DNA of 64,000 nt from Bacteroidales bacterium (GCA_017537965.1 JAFYJV010000018.1:124001-188000), one strand, 5' to 3'. Numbered from the stretch's first letter, positions 15,857-25,408 are shown. The notes: generated from the letters alone by a model not told the origin. Made by a program: numbers and translations.

Positions 15857-17584
15857 TTATATTATATCCTTTTCATTTTTTTTCACCTTTTTATCCATAT
15901 CAACCATGTTTTGATAAATCTCATCAAACCACTTTGTCTTTTTCAATTCATATCCTTTCTTTCGTGCTTCCTGAAACAAAAACTTATTGAATGGGTATAC
16001 TTGGTTTAACTCTGTTTGGCTCTTATAGTCTATGTATGAATTAATTAAAGTAGCAAGCTTCAATTTGTCATCAGCAAAAAAGTCCTCCAACCTCATTAAT
16101 AGTTCAATATTAATCATCACCAAATCCTTCACAACATAGTCTGGTGAAACCGTCCCTCTGGAAATAATCTCTTTAAATCGCTTATTCAAATGCCAATTTA
16201 CCCCTTCAGGATCAAAACAGTCATCAAAGTAAACAAGAATTGGGAATATATACTTAACTCCTTCAGGCGAATCCTTATCAACATCATTTAGTATCTGTGA
16301 TAACTTGTTCTCGATGACATTAGCCAGTTGTGAAATTCCTTTTGGTTCCGCATTCTCGTTAGAAACAAACTTCTCTTCAATGCCTTTAATTATTTTGTCA
16401 TAATCACCACTCAACTTATATTTATTGGCCAGTAGCGTATCCTTGCATTCAAAGATAAACACCCTGTTTCCCCTTCTCATATAGTAATCTGGTTCTCCAT
16501 TACCTATTCGCGAGTTTAACTCTGTTCCTTTCCACCTAAAATATTTTTGTCCAAAGCATCTCTGCATAATATTGTAAAACAGGTACTTCTCACTGAAGTA
16601 TTCTCCCAAAAAGCCTTTCAAATCTGCATATGCTTTCTTAGGTTTCAAGACACCTTGATTTTCCAAAGCAGTTGCCATATCAAACAGTAGGCCAGTAAAA
16701 GCTTTATCCAAAAACAACTTAGTGAATAAGAATACATATCTGCGTGGACCTGTTTTTAAAACCGGACATTCTCTAAACTCATGAAAGTCTTCCGAATGCT
16801 TATAGGTATGAACATCTAGAGAGAAGTGTTCTATGAAGTTTTTTGACTTCCAATCACTTTCATCTATTTCCATCACACATGATCCCTGCTTGGCACCCAT
16901 CAAATCGAAGTTAAACATAAAAAGATGGTCTAAGTATTCTTTAGGATTAGTCATATTTATGCCGTTGCAGAAAGCATCCACATATTCGTGAAATTTATTA
17001 TCTGCCTTGGGGAACTCCATCAGAAGCGAATAGCATAGAATCAGTTGTAATCGATAGTCCCTTTCAGCCTCAATATTATTATATTTCAATTCTTTGGGTA
17101 AGAATAGTTTAACAAACTCTTCAGCAGAAATATCGTTATTTGGTAGTTTCTTTTCAAATTCAAGTCTTTGGTCACAACATATGAGGTAAGACAACAGTAG
17201 GTTGGAATAGTCATCCATGCTAAGTTTTCTTGCTTCATCGTTGTAATGACAGAGCAGTTTATCCAATAGTGAAAGCAAGGCGTATCGATCCAAAAGAACA
17301 TATTTCTGCGGATTTTCACCATTCATGTAATCTCCTATTGGGTTTTTAACATTACCTCTGCATTGAAGTAACCACGGTGTCCAAATCTCTAGCTCTTGTT
17401 GCGTAATCAGCTGCCGATTTTTCCAAGAGATAATAGATGCCACAAACTCAACCGCACTTTTTGACGGGACATTTGCCAACAAATCCTCAATTATTTCATG
17501 TTTGTCAGGGAACACAACACTATATGAAAGTAATATCTTTACTCGCAATTTCATCTTTTCCATAAAAAAGCTTTGTTTTATCAC
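15857..17584 (-). CDS. Large protein with PD-(D/E)XK-like nuclease motif, putative defence nuclease
   Basis: 575 residues from ATG 17584 (in-frame ATGs at codons 8 and 11 are alternatives). The first 330 residues are mostly helical with no recognised domain. Near the middle, GNGEPDYYMRRGNRVFIFECKDT gives D366 and E379-C-K381, the spacing of the PD-(D/E)XK restriction-nuclease core, with hydrophobic strands around it. The C-terminal third is helical, Lys-rich at the end. No signal peptide. DNA is AT-rich compared with the housekeeping genes. It lies 199 bases downstream of the RloAB-type operon and upstream of the methylase operon, so a defence role is inferred from motif and neighbourhood. 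No family name can be given. Confidence 0.6.
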   Translation of the reverse strand: MIKQSFFMEKMKLRVKILLSYSVVFPDKHEIIEDLLANVPSKSAVEFVASIISWKNRQLITQQELEIWTPWLLQCRGNVKNPIGDYMNGENPQKYVLLDRYALLSLLDKLLCHYNDEARKLSMDDYSNLLLSYLICCDQRLEFEKKLPNNDISAEEFVKLFLPKELKYNNIEAERDYRLQLILCYSLLMEFPKADNKFHEYVDAFCNGINMTNPKEYLDHLFMFNFDLMGAKQGSCVMEIDESDWKSKNFIEHFSLDVHTYKHSEDFHEFRECPVLKTGPRRYVFLFTKLFLDKAFTGLLFDMATALENQGVLKPKKAYADLKGFLGEYFSEKYLFYNIMQRCFGQKYFRWKGTELNSRIGNGEPDYYMRRGNRVFIFECKDTLLANKYKLSGDYDKIIKGIEEKFVSNENAEPKGISQLANVIENKLSQILNDVDKDSPEGVKYIFPILVYFDDCFDPEGVNWHLNKRFKEIISRGTVSPDYVVKDLVMINIELLMRLEDFFADDKLKLATLINSYIDYKSQTELNQVYPFNKFLFQEARKKGYELKKTKWFDEIYQNMVDMDKKVKKNEKDII

Positions 17585-17783
17585 ATTTCACATATATTAC
17601 GGAAAAAGTATATGATCTGCTTTCTTAAAATAAATAAACTTAATTACTATTTGTACTATTTAATCCTCGATTGAATAAACTATCTATAAATGGTGTAAAC
17701 TTCCCCTTTTTGTAGCCTTCCCTAATCTCCATAATATAGATTCATTTTTTATAATACATGTTTTATTAAACATATTATGCGTT

Positions 17784-18500
17784 TTAACTAATACTATCAT
17801 TCCCCTTCAAGGAACGATTCTCATACTTTTCAATGTTCTTTTGGGCAATAGTAATAAGTTCTGCGGTATTTTCTCCAATACTTAGCCCTGCCTTACACAT
17901 AGCCAAATCACAATAACCAATTTCCGCATTAAACCAATCCATAAGTTCTTGCTCCACTGGATTTATTCCATTGTTTTTCTCCATTATCTCTTTTTGCAAT
18001 TCATCCAAGAAACCTTGGTATAGCTTTTTAATCTCCGCAATACTAATGGCATCGCCAACGCCTAATCCCAACAACAAAAAGCACACACCTGCCTTTACGA
18101 TATCGTTCTTCACCAGATCCTTAGTTTTCGAAATAACATCTTCGGTTGACAACCCAACCAATTTACGACAAGACGGGTAATCTTTTAAAGGAATAGCAGT
18201 ACATGTCCTTGCTTTCAAATCAAAAAGCATCTGACCAAGGACATAAAACGACGCATCAACAAGCAATGGGTCGTCAACACGAAAACATCTATTGGTTTTT
18301 TGCTTACATTTAGCAACTCCCAAAAGGCTTGGTTCATAACATTCGTCTAACATACAATCAATATCATGACAACATTGTCTCATGATTGCTCTTCGCTGCA
18401 CGTTAGTCGTAGAATTAACCGTTTGATACTTTTGAATTATCTCGTCTATTCTACTTAAAACGTATTCTTTATCTTTCTTTAATATAAAAAACTCATTCAT
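17784..18500 (-). CDS. Unrecognised cysteine-rich protein, third gene of the RloAB-type operon
   Basis: 238 residues, mostly helical by composition, soluble apart from one hydrophobic stretch (AGVCFLLLGLGVGDAISI, about 136-153). About a dozen cysteines occur, several clustered early (CCHDIDC, DECYEP, KCKQKTNRCF), suggesting a metal site or disulfide set, but no standard zinc-finger spacing. No nuclease or nucleotide-binding motif was found. It begins 22 bases after the RloB-like gene on the same strand in equally AT-rich DNA, so it is very probably cotranscribed and functionally linked. I do not recognise the family. Confidence 0.55.
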   Translation of the reverse strand: MNEFFILKKDKEYVLSRIDEIIQKYQTVNSTTNVQRRAIMRQCCHDIDCMLDECYEPSLLGVAKCKQKTNRCFRVDDPLLVDASFYVLGQMLFDLKARTCTAIPLKDYPSCRKLVGLSTEDVISKTKDLVKNDIVKAGVCFLLLGLGVGDAISIAEIKKLYQGFLDELQKEIMEKNNGINPVEQELMDWFNAEIGYCDLAMCKAGLSIGENTAELITIAQKNIEKYENRSLKGNDSIS

Positions 18501-18522
18501 GCTTGTTAAATTTATTCATATC

Positions 18523-19134
18523 TCATTCACTTTTAATCCCCAACGCTTCAAACAGTTCTGCCATTTGAGAGTATGTATGATCTCTTCCTGTTTCCTCTTT
18601 TTCTTTCATTGATTTTGCTGCATTGCGCAAGGCTTTCTTGAAATCACCGCCCGATTTCTCAAAATACTGATGAAGCGAGTGCTTTTTGAAAAACTCTTCT
18701 GTTTTCTCATAAGCACACTTTTTGTTCAATGCCTCAAGCAACTCTGGTTGATTTTGGAAACACCGAGTTGTGTATGCGAAATAAAACAAGAAAAAGATTT
18801 CAGTACACCGTTCGTTTTCGATGAACCTTATTTCATATTTCGTTCGAGGTTTCTTTGTAAAATGGATACCCTGTAAACGGCTCTTAAATTTGGCGTATTC
18901 ACTCTTCTCCTCTCCCTCTTTCTTGTTATCCATATCAATGACGCAGATAATCAATGAGTATCCCGCATCAATCGCCTTATCAATTTCTTGCTCAAGATAG
19001 TCCAAACCCGTTGAATGCTTAGGATAGCTTGGTTTTATGTTGATTTGACGGAAATCATCTTTCAACGAGTTGAAATAATAATACTCCGTCAATCCCTCAC
19101 CAATTACTGCTATGGAATCCTTAATCTTCTTCAT
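18523..19134 (-). CDS. RloB-like protein (TOPRIM-type nuclease candidate, AbiLii-like)
   Basis: 203 residues, the usual size of RloB. The N-terminal VIGEGLTEYYYFNSL motif (Glu13) and CVIDMDNKK (Asp67, Asp69) form the acidic triad expected in TOPRIM-like RloB proteins; a conserved ENERCTEIFFLFYF segment and a Lys-rich helical C-terminus follow. RloA/RloB pairs are known from defence loci and are related to the AbiL abortive-infection system; the ATPase senses infection and the TOPRIM partner is the likely effector. It overlaps the RloA-like gene by 14 bases (start at 19134), implying translational coupling. Family is likely; nuclease activity is inferred. Confidence 0.75.
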   Translation of the reverse strand: MKKIKDSIAVIGEGLTEYYYFNSLKDDFRQINIKPSYPKHSTGLDYLEQEIDKAIDAGYSLIICVIDMDNKKEGEEKSEYAKFKSRLQGIHFTKKPRTKYEIRFIENERCTEIFFLFYFAYTTRCFQNQPELLEALNKKCAYEKTEEFFKKHSLHQYFEKSGGDFKKALRNAAKSMKEKEETGRDHTYSQMAELFEALGIKSE

Positions 19135-20407
19135 TGTTTTCCAAATATAACAAAGGTGAACCCAATTGCGGAATGGCTCCTAACCGGCCATTCCTATAAG
19201 ACTTATAAAGCGAAAGATTCTTATGCAGCCCATATTCATCTGCACGCGTGTATTCGGAATAAGCTCCTTCTCGGTTTTTTTCCACAAAAAATACATAATC
19301 CCGATGGGTATTCAAAACGTCTTCACTCAACAAAGAAGTCTCCTGACTTGTGAATATCAATTGAGACTCTTTTGAATTCATAAGAAATGTGTTTAGATAA
19401 AACAGCAATAAATCATCATGCAATTCAGAATCGATTTCATCAAAAAGAAAAACATGATTCTCTGTTACAGCGCTATAAAGAGCTGACAGATTCGATAGAA
19501 ACTTCTTGGTCCCTTCCGATTGTTCGTCATAGCTTAATGTAAATCTATCTTTTCCTGCTTGACAAATAAAATATACTTTTATTCGATTAAATTGAATCGT
19601 CTCATTTTCAGAAGCATGGGCATCGTCATCGAATAACAAAAGCCTAGGACTTTGGATTTTCTCTGTTACTGTCTCCGTGTAAAAATCAACGATATTGAAA
19701 TCCGCTTTTTGTAACAATTGAAGATAGAATCGCTTTGCATTTTCATCTGCCTCTATGGACTTCAGTCTTTTCTCTAACAAATCCTTTTGACTGTTTATCT
19801 CATGCATATATGATGCAATCCAATAATAGAGGTCGGCCAATAGTTTAGCATCTTCACTAAATGAGTTTTTCCCAAAACAAGCCAAAACCGAGTGGCTATT
19901 AAGGGTATTCTGTAGAAAAGCATCTTTTGTTTTTGAAGAGAGATTTAAACTTGGACCAAATTTTATACTCGCCTGTGCTTCCTGCGACACATAATGTCTT
20001 TCGTAGAAAAGGGATTTAGAACCTTTTGGATACCATTCCATTAACTCGTCTATGATATGATCCTTTGTATATAAAACACAATAATCATATCTTATATGGT
20101 TGGCATAAAAAGAAACAAACAACCGAGTCGGCTCATCTTGACTTAAAGCAAACGGCCTTCTTGTCATTACAGGTTTTTGCCGATTGGTTCTTGGGTAAAA
20201 CAATATTTCAAAAACATTCTGTATGGCCATGAGCATGTTTGACTTTCCCGCGGCATTTGCGCCATAGATTACAGCTATCTTATTAACACGTTTTTCGCCA
20301 CCCATATCCACAGAAGCCCAATCGTCTTCTTTTGATTTCGTTTCAAAGTTCAAGGTTTGTCGTTCCTTAATTGACAGAAAGTTTTCTACCCAAAATTCTC
20401 GTATCAT
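19121..20407 (-). CDS. RloA-like AAA/ABC-type ATPase (AbiLi-like)
   Basis: 428 residues in the AAA_15/AAA_21 class: N-terminal REFWVENFLSIKERQTLNF beta-hairpin, Walker A GANAAGKSN (49-57), an ABC-signature-like YDEQSEGTKKFLSNL (about 287-301), Walker B VFLFDEIDSELHD (from 319) and a switch-like FTSQETSLL. The middle (about 190-270) is helical. Such ATPases are sensors paired with TOPRIM effectors in RloAB/AbiL and, more distantly, PARIS and OLD-type systems. First gene of a three-gene operon; its own TAnnTTTG box is 27 bases upstream. AT-rich DNA suggests horizontal transfer. Confidence 0.78.
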   Translation of the reverse strand: MIREFWVENFLSIKERQTLNFETKSKEDDWASVDMGGEKRVNKIAVIYGANAAGKSNMLMAIQNVFEILFYPRTNRQKPVMTRRPFALSQDEPTRLFVSFYANHIRYDYCVLYTKDHIIDELMEWYPKGSKSLFYERHYVSQEAQASIKFGPSLNLSSKTKDAFLQNTLNSHSVLACFGKNSFSEDAKLLADLYYWIASYMHEINSQKDLLEKRLKSIEADENAKRFYLQLLQKADFNIVDFYTETVTEKIQSPRLLLFDDDAHASENETIQFNRIKVYFICQAGKDRFTLSYDEQSEGTKKFLSNLSALYSAVTENHVFLFDEIDSELHDDLLLFYLNTFLMNSKESQLIFTSQETSLLSEDVLNTHRDYVFFVEKNREGAYSEYTRADEYGLHKNLSLYKSYRNGRLGAIPQLGSPLLYLENNEED

Positions 20408-20433
20408 TTTTGTGAATTTTTGTTATTACCCTA

Positions 20434-20441
20434 CAAAAATA
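20434..20441 (-). promoter_or_regulatory. Predicted -7 box for the RloA operon
   Basis: The minus strand reads TATTTTTG, 27 bases before ATG 20407. From here to about 20550 the DNA is AT-rich with no gene seen. Confidence 0.45.
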
Positions 20442-20592
20442 GAGATAATTTTTTATATAGCAACAAAAATAATTGCATTTTTTGTAAAAAAGTTACGGAA
20501 AACAATAAAATATTGACTTTCCCTGAAAAAGGTTGACGGATTTGGGAAGGTTAAACTAATATGGTTTACAAGTATTCATCAAGTTTTGAACC

Positions 20593-20718
20593 TATCCCTA
20601 AACAAGTTTTCGCCTTTCATCCTTTTTTCACACTTATCCCTGGACGGGTTTACGGTTTTCTGCTCTTTTGCCTCACTATCCCTAAACTGGTTGTCATGCC
20701 GTTCCATTACCGCAGGAC
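20593..20718. repeat. Three degenerate 42-bp direct repeats
   Basis: TATCCCT followed by AAAC or GGAC and a GTTT-like core recurs at 20593, 20635 and 20677, exactly 42 bases apart. Each unit would encode 14 residues on the minus strand (N-x-x-R-D...). It lies between the transposase gene and the RloA promoter. Confidence 0.6.
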
Positions 20719-20821
20719 AATCCAGAGTGGCTTTTCGTTTGGCAAAAGCCGACGGGGTTCGATGCCCCGCCGGGTTTTCCGTCACCGTAGGCGTAAACCG
20801 TCGTGACTTTCGTTTGGCGGG

Positions 20822-21712
20822 TCAAAGATAGGCGTTTTTTTCCGTTTCCTTCGGTTTTTCCCACGGGTTTTTCCAGCACCTCCTCTGTTCCCCGCTTTGT
20901 CGGTGGGCTTCCGAAGGGGTCTGGTAGCCTACGCTCATGTGCGGCCTCTCGTCGTTGTAGAAGGCGATGATGCGTCCTACGGTGTCCGGACACTTTTCCT
21001 CGGGAAGCGGCTCCATGTGGTAAAGCCACTCCGTCTTGATGATGCCGTTGGCCCTTTCCGCCACGGCGTTTTCCAGCGGGTCTCCGGTCTGGGTCATGCT
21101 GATCTGTATCTTCCTCTCACGCAAAGCATCGACATAGTCCGTACTGCAGTACTGGCAGCCTCGGTCGGAGTGGTGGATGAGCGTCGGGAGGTCGCCTTCG
21201 GGCAGCGTCGCCAAAGCCATCCGCAAGGCTTCCAGCGGATACTCCCTTTCGAGCGTCGGGCCGATGGCCCAGCCGACGATCTTGTGCGAGTAGAGGTCTG
21301 TCACCAGCGAGAGGTACAGCACGCCCTCTTTCGTCTCAATATAGGTGATGTCGCTAACCCACACACGGTTGGGCTCCGTCACCGCCAGCCCCTTGATGAG
21401 GTTGGGGTACTTCCTAAGGTTGTGGCTGGAGTCGGTGGTCACATAGTGGTGACGACGCCTGATCCGCACCATCAGCCCGTTGCGGCGAAGCATCTCGATG
21501 AAGGCGTCGCGCCCCGGGAAGCATCCCGTCTCGTCGAGTTGTCTCTTCAGCATCAGCCACAGCTTCACGCTCCCCAGCCTGGGGTTCTCCTCCCTGTAAT
21601 GCCTGACGCGCTCCACAAGGATCGGCTCCAAGGCCAGCGGCTTGAAGTCGTCTCCGCCGTACTTGTAGTACGACTGCCTGCTGTAACCAAACAGCCCGCA
21701 CAGTGTCCCCAA
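20822..21712 (-). CDS. IS3-family transposase OrfB (DDE integrase core)
   Basis: 296 residues. HTH_21-like N-terminal part (about 5-75: YSRQSYYKYG, ENPRLGSVKLW), then rve integrase core with the acidic triad: D in WVSDITYIET, D in HHSDRGCQYCS, E in NAVAERANGIIKTE, and the C-terminal FYNDERPHMSVGYQTPSEAH. All three catalytic residues are intact. In IS3 elements OrfB is normally made as an OrfAB fusion by -1 frameshifting; here orfA stops at 21745 and orfB's ATG is at 21712, a 32-base gap between listed frames. An in-frame extension upstream of 21712 into orfA is therefore to be expected. Confidence 0.88.
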   Translation of the reverse strand: MGTLCGLFGYSRQSYYKYGGDDFKPLALEPILVERVRHYREENPRLGSVKLWLMLKRQLDETGCFPGRDAFIEMLRRNGLMVRIRRRHHYVTTDSSHNLRKYPNLIKGLAVTEPNRVWVSDITYIETKEGVLYLSLVTDLYSHKIVGWAIGPTLEREYPLEALRMALATLPEGDLPTLIHHSDRGCQYCSTDYVDALRERKIQISMTQTGDPLENAVAERANGIIKTEWLYHMEPLPEEKCPDTVGRIIAFYNDERPHMSVGYQTPSEAHRQSGEQRRCWKNPWEKPKETEKNAYL

Positions 21713-21744
21713 GGATGCCTTGGGACCCTCCGTGCGCAGCAGGT

Positions 21745-21957
21745 CTACTGTTTGGTGCCAGCTTTTTTTCTTATCGGGATGTTGAAGCTCTTCTCTGCCA
21801 CGTCTATCATCGTGTCGAACGCTCGTGAACGTAGCTTCTCCAGCTCCAAAGCCTCCTTAAGGCGCTTGTTCTCCTCCTTCGCCTTCTTGAGTTCCTCCTC
21901 GAGCTGCTGCTTGGTCTTCTTTGCCATGTCGGTCGGGTTGTCCGTTTCAGGCTCCAA
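21745..21957 (-). CDS. IS3-family OrfA, short or 5'-truncated
   Basis: 70 residues from a TTG (or 60 from ATG 21927). The sequence is mainly a leucine-zipper-like coiled coil (QQLEEELKKAKEENKRLKEALELEKLR) and the usual OrfA end AEKSFNIPIRKKAG. The N-terminal helix-turn-helix of a full OrfA is not present; the open frame continues upstream towards the macB-type stop without an ATG. Either the IS lost its left end on insertion or deletion, or this group has a short OrfA with a non-ATG start. Confidence 0.65.
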   Translation of the reverse strand: MEPETDNPTDMAKKTKQQLEEELKKAKEENKRLKEALELEKLRSRAFDTMIDVAEKSFNIPIRKKAGTKQ

Positions 21958-22039
21958 AGATAAGCATTCTTTTTGGTTCAGGTACTTGTCGAGCCATGTC
22001 TTACTACTATTAGTTTTTGACGTTGAAAGACCGCATTTT

Positions 22040-23260
22040 TTACTCGTATCTCAGTGCGTTAATCGGGTCGGTCCTTGATGCCTTCAAGGCGGGGAAGAAG
22101 CCGGCGATCAAGCCGAGGATGGCGCAGGAGACGAACGAGATGAACATCCACAGCACATTGATAACGAAGGGGAGCGACATCACCAGTGCCACCACGTAGG
22201 AGAGACCGATGCCCAGGAGGAGTCCCAGTACGCCGCCGATGAGGCTCAAGATGATACTCTCGGTGAGGAACTGCATCAGGATGGCGGCATTCTTGGCGCC
22301 GATTGACATGCGGAGGCCGATCTCCTTGGTGCGTTCGGTAACGGTGACGTACATGATGTTCATGATGCCGATGCAACCGACGAGCAACGAGATCAAGGCG
22401 ATGGCGATGAGCACCGTGGTGATCATGCCGGTCATGGAGGTCATCATCTCCAGCATCTCCTGCTGGGTGCGCACCTCAAAGTCGTCGTTGCCCCCCGTGG
22501 GGATCTTGTGCGAGGCGCGGAGGATCGTCTCCACCTCGGTGACAGCTTCTTCAGCCACGTCCTCAGAGGCGGCGGAACAGACGATCTGCTGGATGTGGTT
22601 GATACCCAACATGCGCTTCTGCACCGTGGAATAGGGCATGATGACGATGTCGTCTTGGTCCATGCCCATGCCGTTCTCACCTTTCTCTTTTAAGGTGCCG
22701 ATGACCTTGAAGGGCATGGAGCCGATACGGATGGTCTTGCCGATGGGATCCTCGTTCTCGTCGAAGAGCTCTTCCACGATAGTCTGGCCGATCAAGCCCA
22801 CCTTGGCGTACTTCTTGACATCTTCGTCGGTGAAGTTCACGCCGGTGGCAATCTCGTATTTCCGTATTTCCAGATAATCGGGCGTGCCGCCATAGACGGT
22901 GCCCGACCAGTTCTTGGAGCCGTTGACGATCTGTCCGGCGCTATTGACCACCGGGCTGACCATGGTGATGTTCTTGGCGTTTTGGGCAATCAGTTCACAG
23001 TCGTGTACGGTGAGCGATTCGACGTTGGAGGAGCCCATGCTGATGCCGCCCCGACGTTGGTTGGCACGCATCACCATGATGAGGTTGGTGCCCATGTCGG
23101 AGAGCTGGTTGGCGGTACTTTGCTTCAAGCCCTCGCCGAGGTTGACCACCGCGATGACGGCAGCGATGCCGATGACGATGCCCAACATGGAGAGGGCGGT
23201 GCGGGTCTTGTTACGCAACAGGGCTTTGGCAGATATTCTTATGAGGTTTAGGATGTCCAC
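22040..23260 (-). CDS. MacB-type ABC transporter permease (FtsX family)
   Basis: 406 residues: an N-terminal transmembrane helix (about 20-42, TALSMLGIVIGIAAVIAV), a large periplasmic MacB_PCD domain (about 45-250), then three C-terminal helices (about 280-310, 330-355, 365-390) in an FtsX domain, ending with the typical PALKASRTDPINALRYE. MacB-type transporters do not move substrate through the membrane pore but act as mechanotransmitters driving TolC efflux. It is the last gene of a four-gene operon with a separate ATPase, so the MacB ATPase and permease are split. The substrate is unknown. Confidence 0.88.
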   Translation of the reverse strand: MDILNLIRISAKALLRNKTRTALSMLGIVIGIAAVIAVVNLGEGLKQSTANQLSDMGTNLIMVMRANQRRGGISMGSSNVESLTVHDCELIAQNAKNITMVSPVVNSAGQIVNGSKNWSGTVYGGTPDYLEIRKYEIATGVNFTDEDVKKYAKVGLIGQTIVEELFDENEDPIGKTIRIGSMPFKVIGTLKEKGENGMGMDQDDIVIMPYSTVQKRMLGINHIQQIVCSAASEDVAEEAVTEVETILRASHKIPTGGNDDFEVRTQQEMLEMMTSMTGMITTVLIAIALISLLVGCIGIMNIMYVTVTERTKEIGLRMSIGAKNAAILMQFLTESIILSLIGGVLGLLLGIGLSYVVALVMSLPFVINVLWMFISFVSCAILGLIAGFFPALKASRTDPINALRYE

Positions 23261-23263
23261 GGG

Positions 23264-23292
23264 GTGAGGAATTAGGAGTGAGGAATGAGGAA

Positions 23293-23298
<6 letters not shown>
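23264..23298. repeat. Heptanucleotide array 1
   Basis: Five tandem 7-mers (GTGAGGA, ATTAGGA, GTGAGGA, ATGAGGA, ATTAGTA) fill the gap between the permease and ATPase genes and include the ATPase stop codon. Confidence 0.75.
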
Positions 23299-24039
<741 letters not shown>

Positions 24040-24042
24040 GGC

Positions 24043-25344
24043 TTACATCGGGCCTCCTGGACCGCCGCTAGGGGCTTTGCTGTTACTGTTGTCCTTGCTG
24101 TTGCTGTTCTTGTTCCTTCCGGGAGGGCCGGGCATGAAGGGGTTGTCGCCTTTCTTTACCTGTTTCTCCTTGACGACATATTGTGCCGAGAGTACTACGG
24201 AGTCGCCGGCTTGGAGGCCTTCTTCCACGATGCGGTAAGCGACGTCGCTCATGCCAGCCTTCACGGGTTGCGGGACGATTTGGTTGCCTTTCTTCAGCCA
24301 TACCATGCTATGGTCGGAGGATTGTCTCATGTCCTGCTGAGGCTGTTCGCCCTGAGGCGGCGCCATGGGACGGTTTCCTTCGGGTTTATCGCCCTTGCGC
24401 ATAGCTTTGAGCACTTGTTCGTCAGGGGTGAAGTTGAAGGCCTCGGAAGGTACCGCCAACCCGGTCTCCTCTTCGGTGACGATGGTCACGTTGGCGGTCA
24501 TGCCGGGGAAGAGCTTCTGGTCGGGGTTCGGAGCCTCGATGATGACGGTGTATTTCACCACGTTGCTGGTGGTGGTGGGTTTCATGCGGATCTGGTTCAC
24601 CGTGCCCTCGAAGGTCTCGTAGGTGTAGGCATCGACGGTGAACGTTACCCGTTGTCCGATCTTCACCTGCCCGATGTCGGCCTCATCGACAGAAGCCTCC
24701 ACCTGCATCTTGGTGAGGTCCCTGGCAAGAGTGAACAGGGTGGGCGTGCTGAACGAGGCGGCGACGGTCTGGCCTACCTCCACGGCACGATCGAGGACGA
24801 CGCCGTCGATGGGCGAGTAGATCTCGGCATAGCTCAGATCGACCTTGGCCTGGTCGTAAGCAGCCTGGGCGTTTTTCTTGCTCATCTGGGCTTGGGTGTA
24901 GCTGTTTTGGGCTTCCTGATAGGCAGCGAGTGTGGCTGCGTTGGACTCATAGAGTTGTTTGGTACGTTCGTAAGTGAGTTTCGCATAGTTCAATTGGCTT
25001 TCGGCGGAGGTTAGACTCGCCTTGGCCCGGCTGACGTTTTGGTTCAGCGTGAGTTTGTCCAACTCAGCCAACAACTCGCCTTTCTTGACTGCGTCGTTGA
25101 AATCGACATAGATCTTCTCCACCTTGCCCGATACCTGGGTGCCGACTTCAACGGTCTCCACCGGCTCGATGGTACCCGTGGCGGTGACGGTGTTCTCTAC
25201 GGTGTATTCACCGACGACATGGGTGCGGATCACCAGCTCTTTATTCGCCGACTTGGTCATCTTGACGATGAGGATAACAACCACCGCCAACACGATGATT
25301 CCCAAAATGATCCACCATTTTTTACTTTTTTTCTTTTCGCTCAT
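24043..25344 (-). CDS. MacA-like periplasmic adaptor (membrane fusion protein)
   Basis: 433 residues. One N-terminal transmembrane anchor (about 9-28, WWIILGIIVLAVVVILIV), a biotinyl-lipoyl half-motif (GTIEPVETVEVGTQVSGKVEKIYVDF), a coiled-coil hairpin (about 100-165), second lipoyl half (LSYAEIYSPIDGVVLDRAVEVGQTV), beta-barrel and membrane-proximal domains. The C-terminal 30 residues are a low-complexity tail of Asn, Ser, Lys, Gly and Pro. It bridges the inner-membrane ABC unit to the TolC-like protein. Residue patterns and gene order make the assignment firm; the tail looks lineage specific. Confidence 0.9.
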   Translation of the reverse strand: MSEKKKSKKWWIILGIIVLAVVVILIVKMTKSANKELVIRTHVVGEYTVENTVTATGTIEPVETVEVGTQVSGKVEKIYVDFNDAVKKGELLAELDKLTLNQNVSRAKASLTSAESQLNYAKLTYERTKQLYESNAATLAAYQEAQNSYTQAQMSKKNAQAAYDQAKVDLSYAEIYSPIDGVVLDRAVEVGQTVAASFSTPTLFTLARDLTKMQVEASVDEADIGQVKIGQRVTFTVDAYTYETFEGTVNQIRMKPTTTSNVVKYTVIIEAPNPDQKLFPGMTANVTIVTEEETGLAVPSEAFNFTPDEQVLKAMRKGDKPEGNRPMAPPQGEQPQQDMRQSSDHSMVWLKKGNQIVPQPVKAGMSDVAYRIVEEGLQAGDSVVLSAQYVVKEKQVKKGDNPFMPGPPGRNKNSNSKDNSNSKAPSGGPGGPM

Positions 25345-25354
25345 ATCTTATAAT

Positions 25355-25408
25355 TCACTTTTAACTTTTAACTCTTCACTCTTCACTTTTAACTCCTCAT
25401 TCCTCACT
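25355..25408. repeat. Heptanucleotide array 2
   Basis: Seven to eight tandem 7-mers of the kind TTTTAAC, TCTTCAC and TCCTCAT occupy nearly the whole gap between the adaptor and TolC-like genes. Confidence 0.75.

Larger units (their letters stand above)
20553..22016 (-). mobile_element. IS3-family insertion sequence, boundaries tentative
   Basis: Contains orfA and orfB of an IS3-type transposase. A 9-mer AAACTAATA at 20553-20561 occurs inverted at 22008-22016 and may mark the ends, but no longer terminal repeat or target duplication was found. The element lies directly after the macB-type permease gene (stop at 22040) and before the RloAB operon. The unusually long stretch beyond orfB (20562-20821) contains the 42-bp repeats and may not belong to the element. 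Confidence 0.5.

Noticed and set aside
20593..20718. CRISPR-like array
   Set aside because: Only three degenerate units, no spacer pattern and no cas genes nearby.
20579..20785. 68-codon minus-strand frame covering the 42-bp repeats as a gene
   Set aside because: No promoter, no conserved family recognised, and it may be a by-product of the repeat composition; kept only as a repeat feature.
20897..22078. 393-codon open frame on the plus strand through the IS transposase
   Set aside because: Antisense to a transposase with an intact DDE triad; no recognisable protein features.
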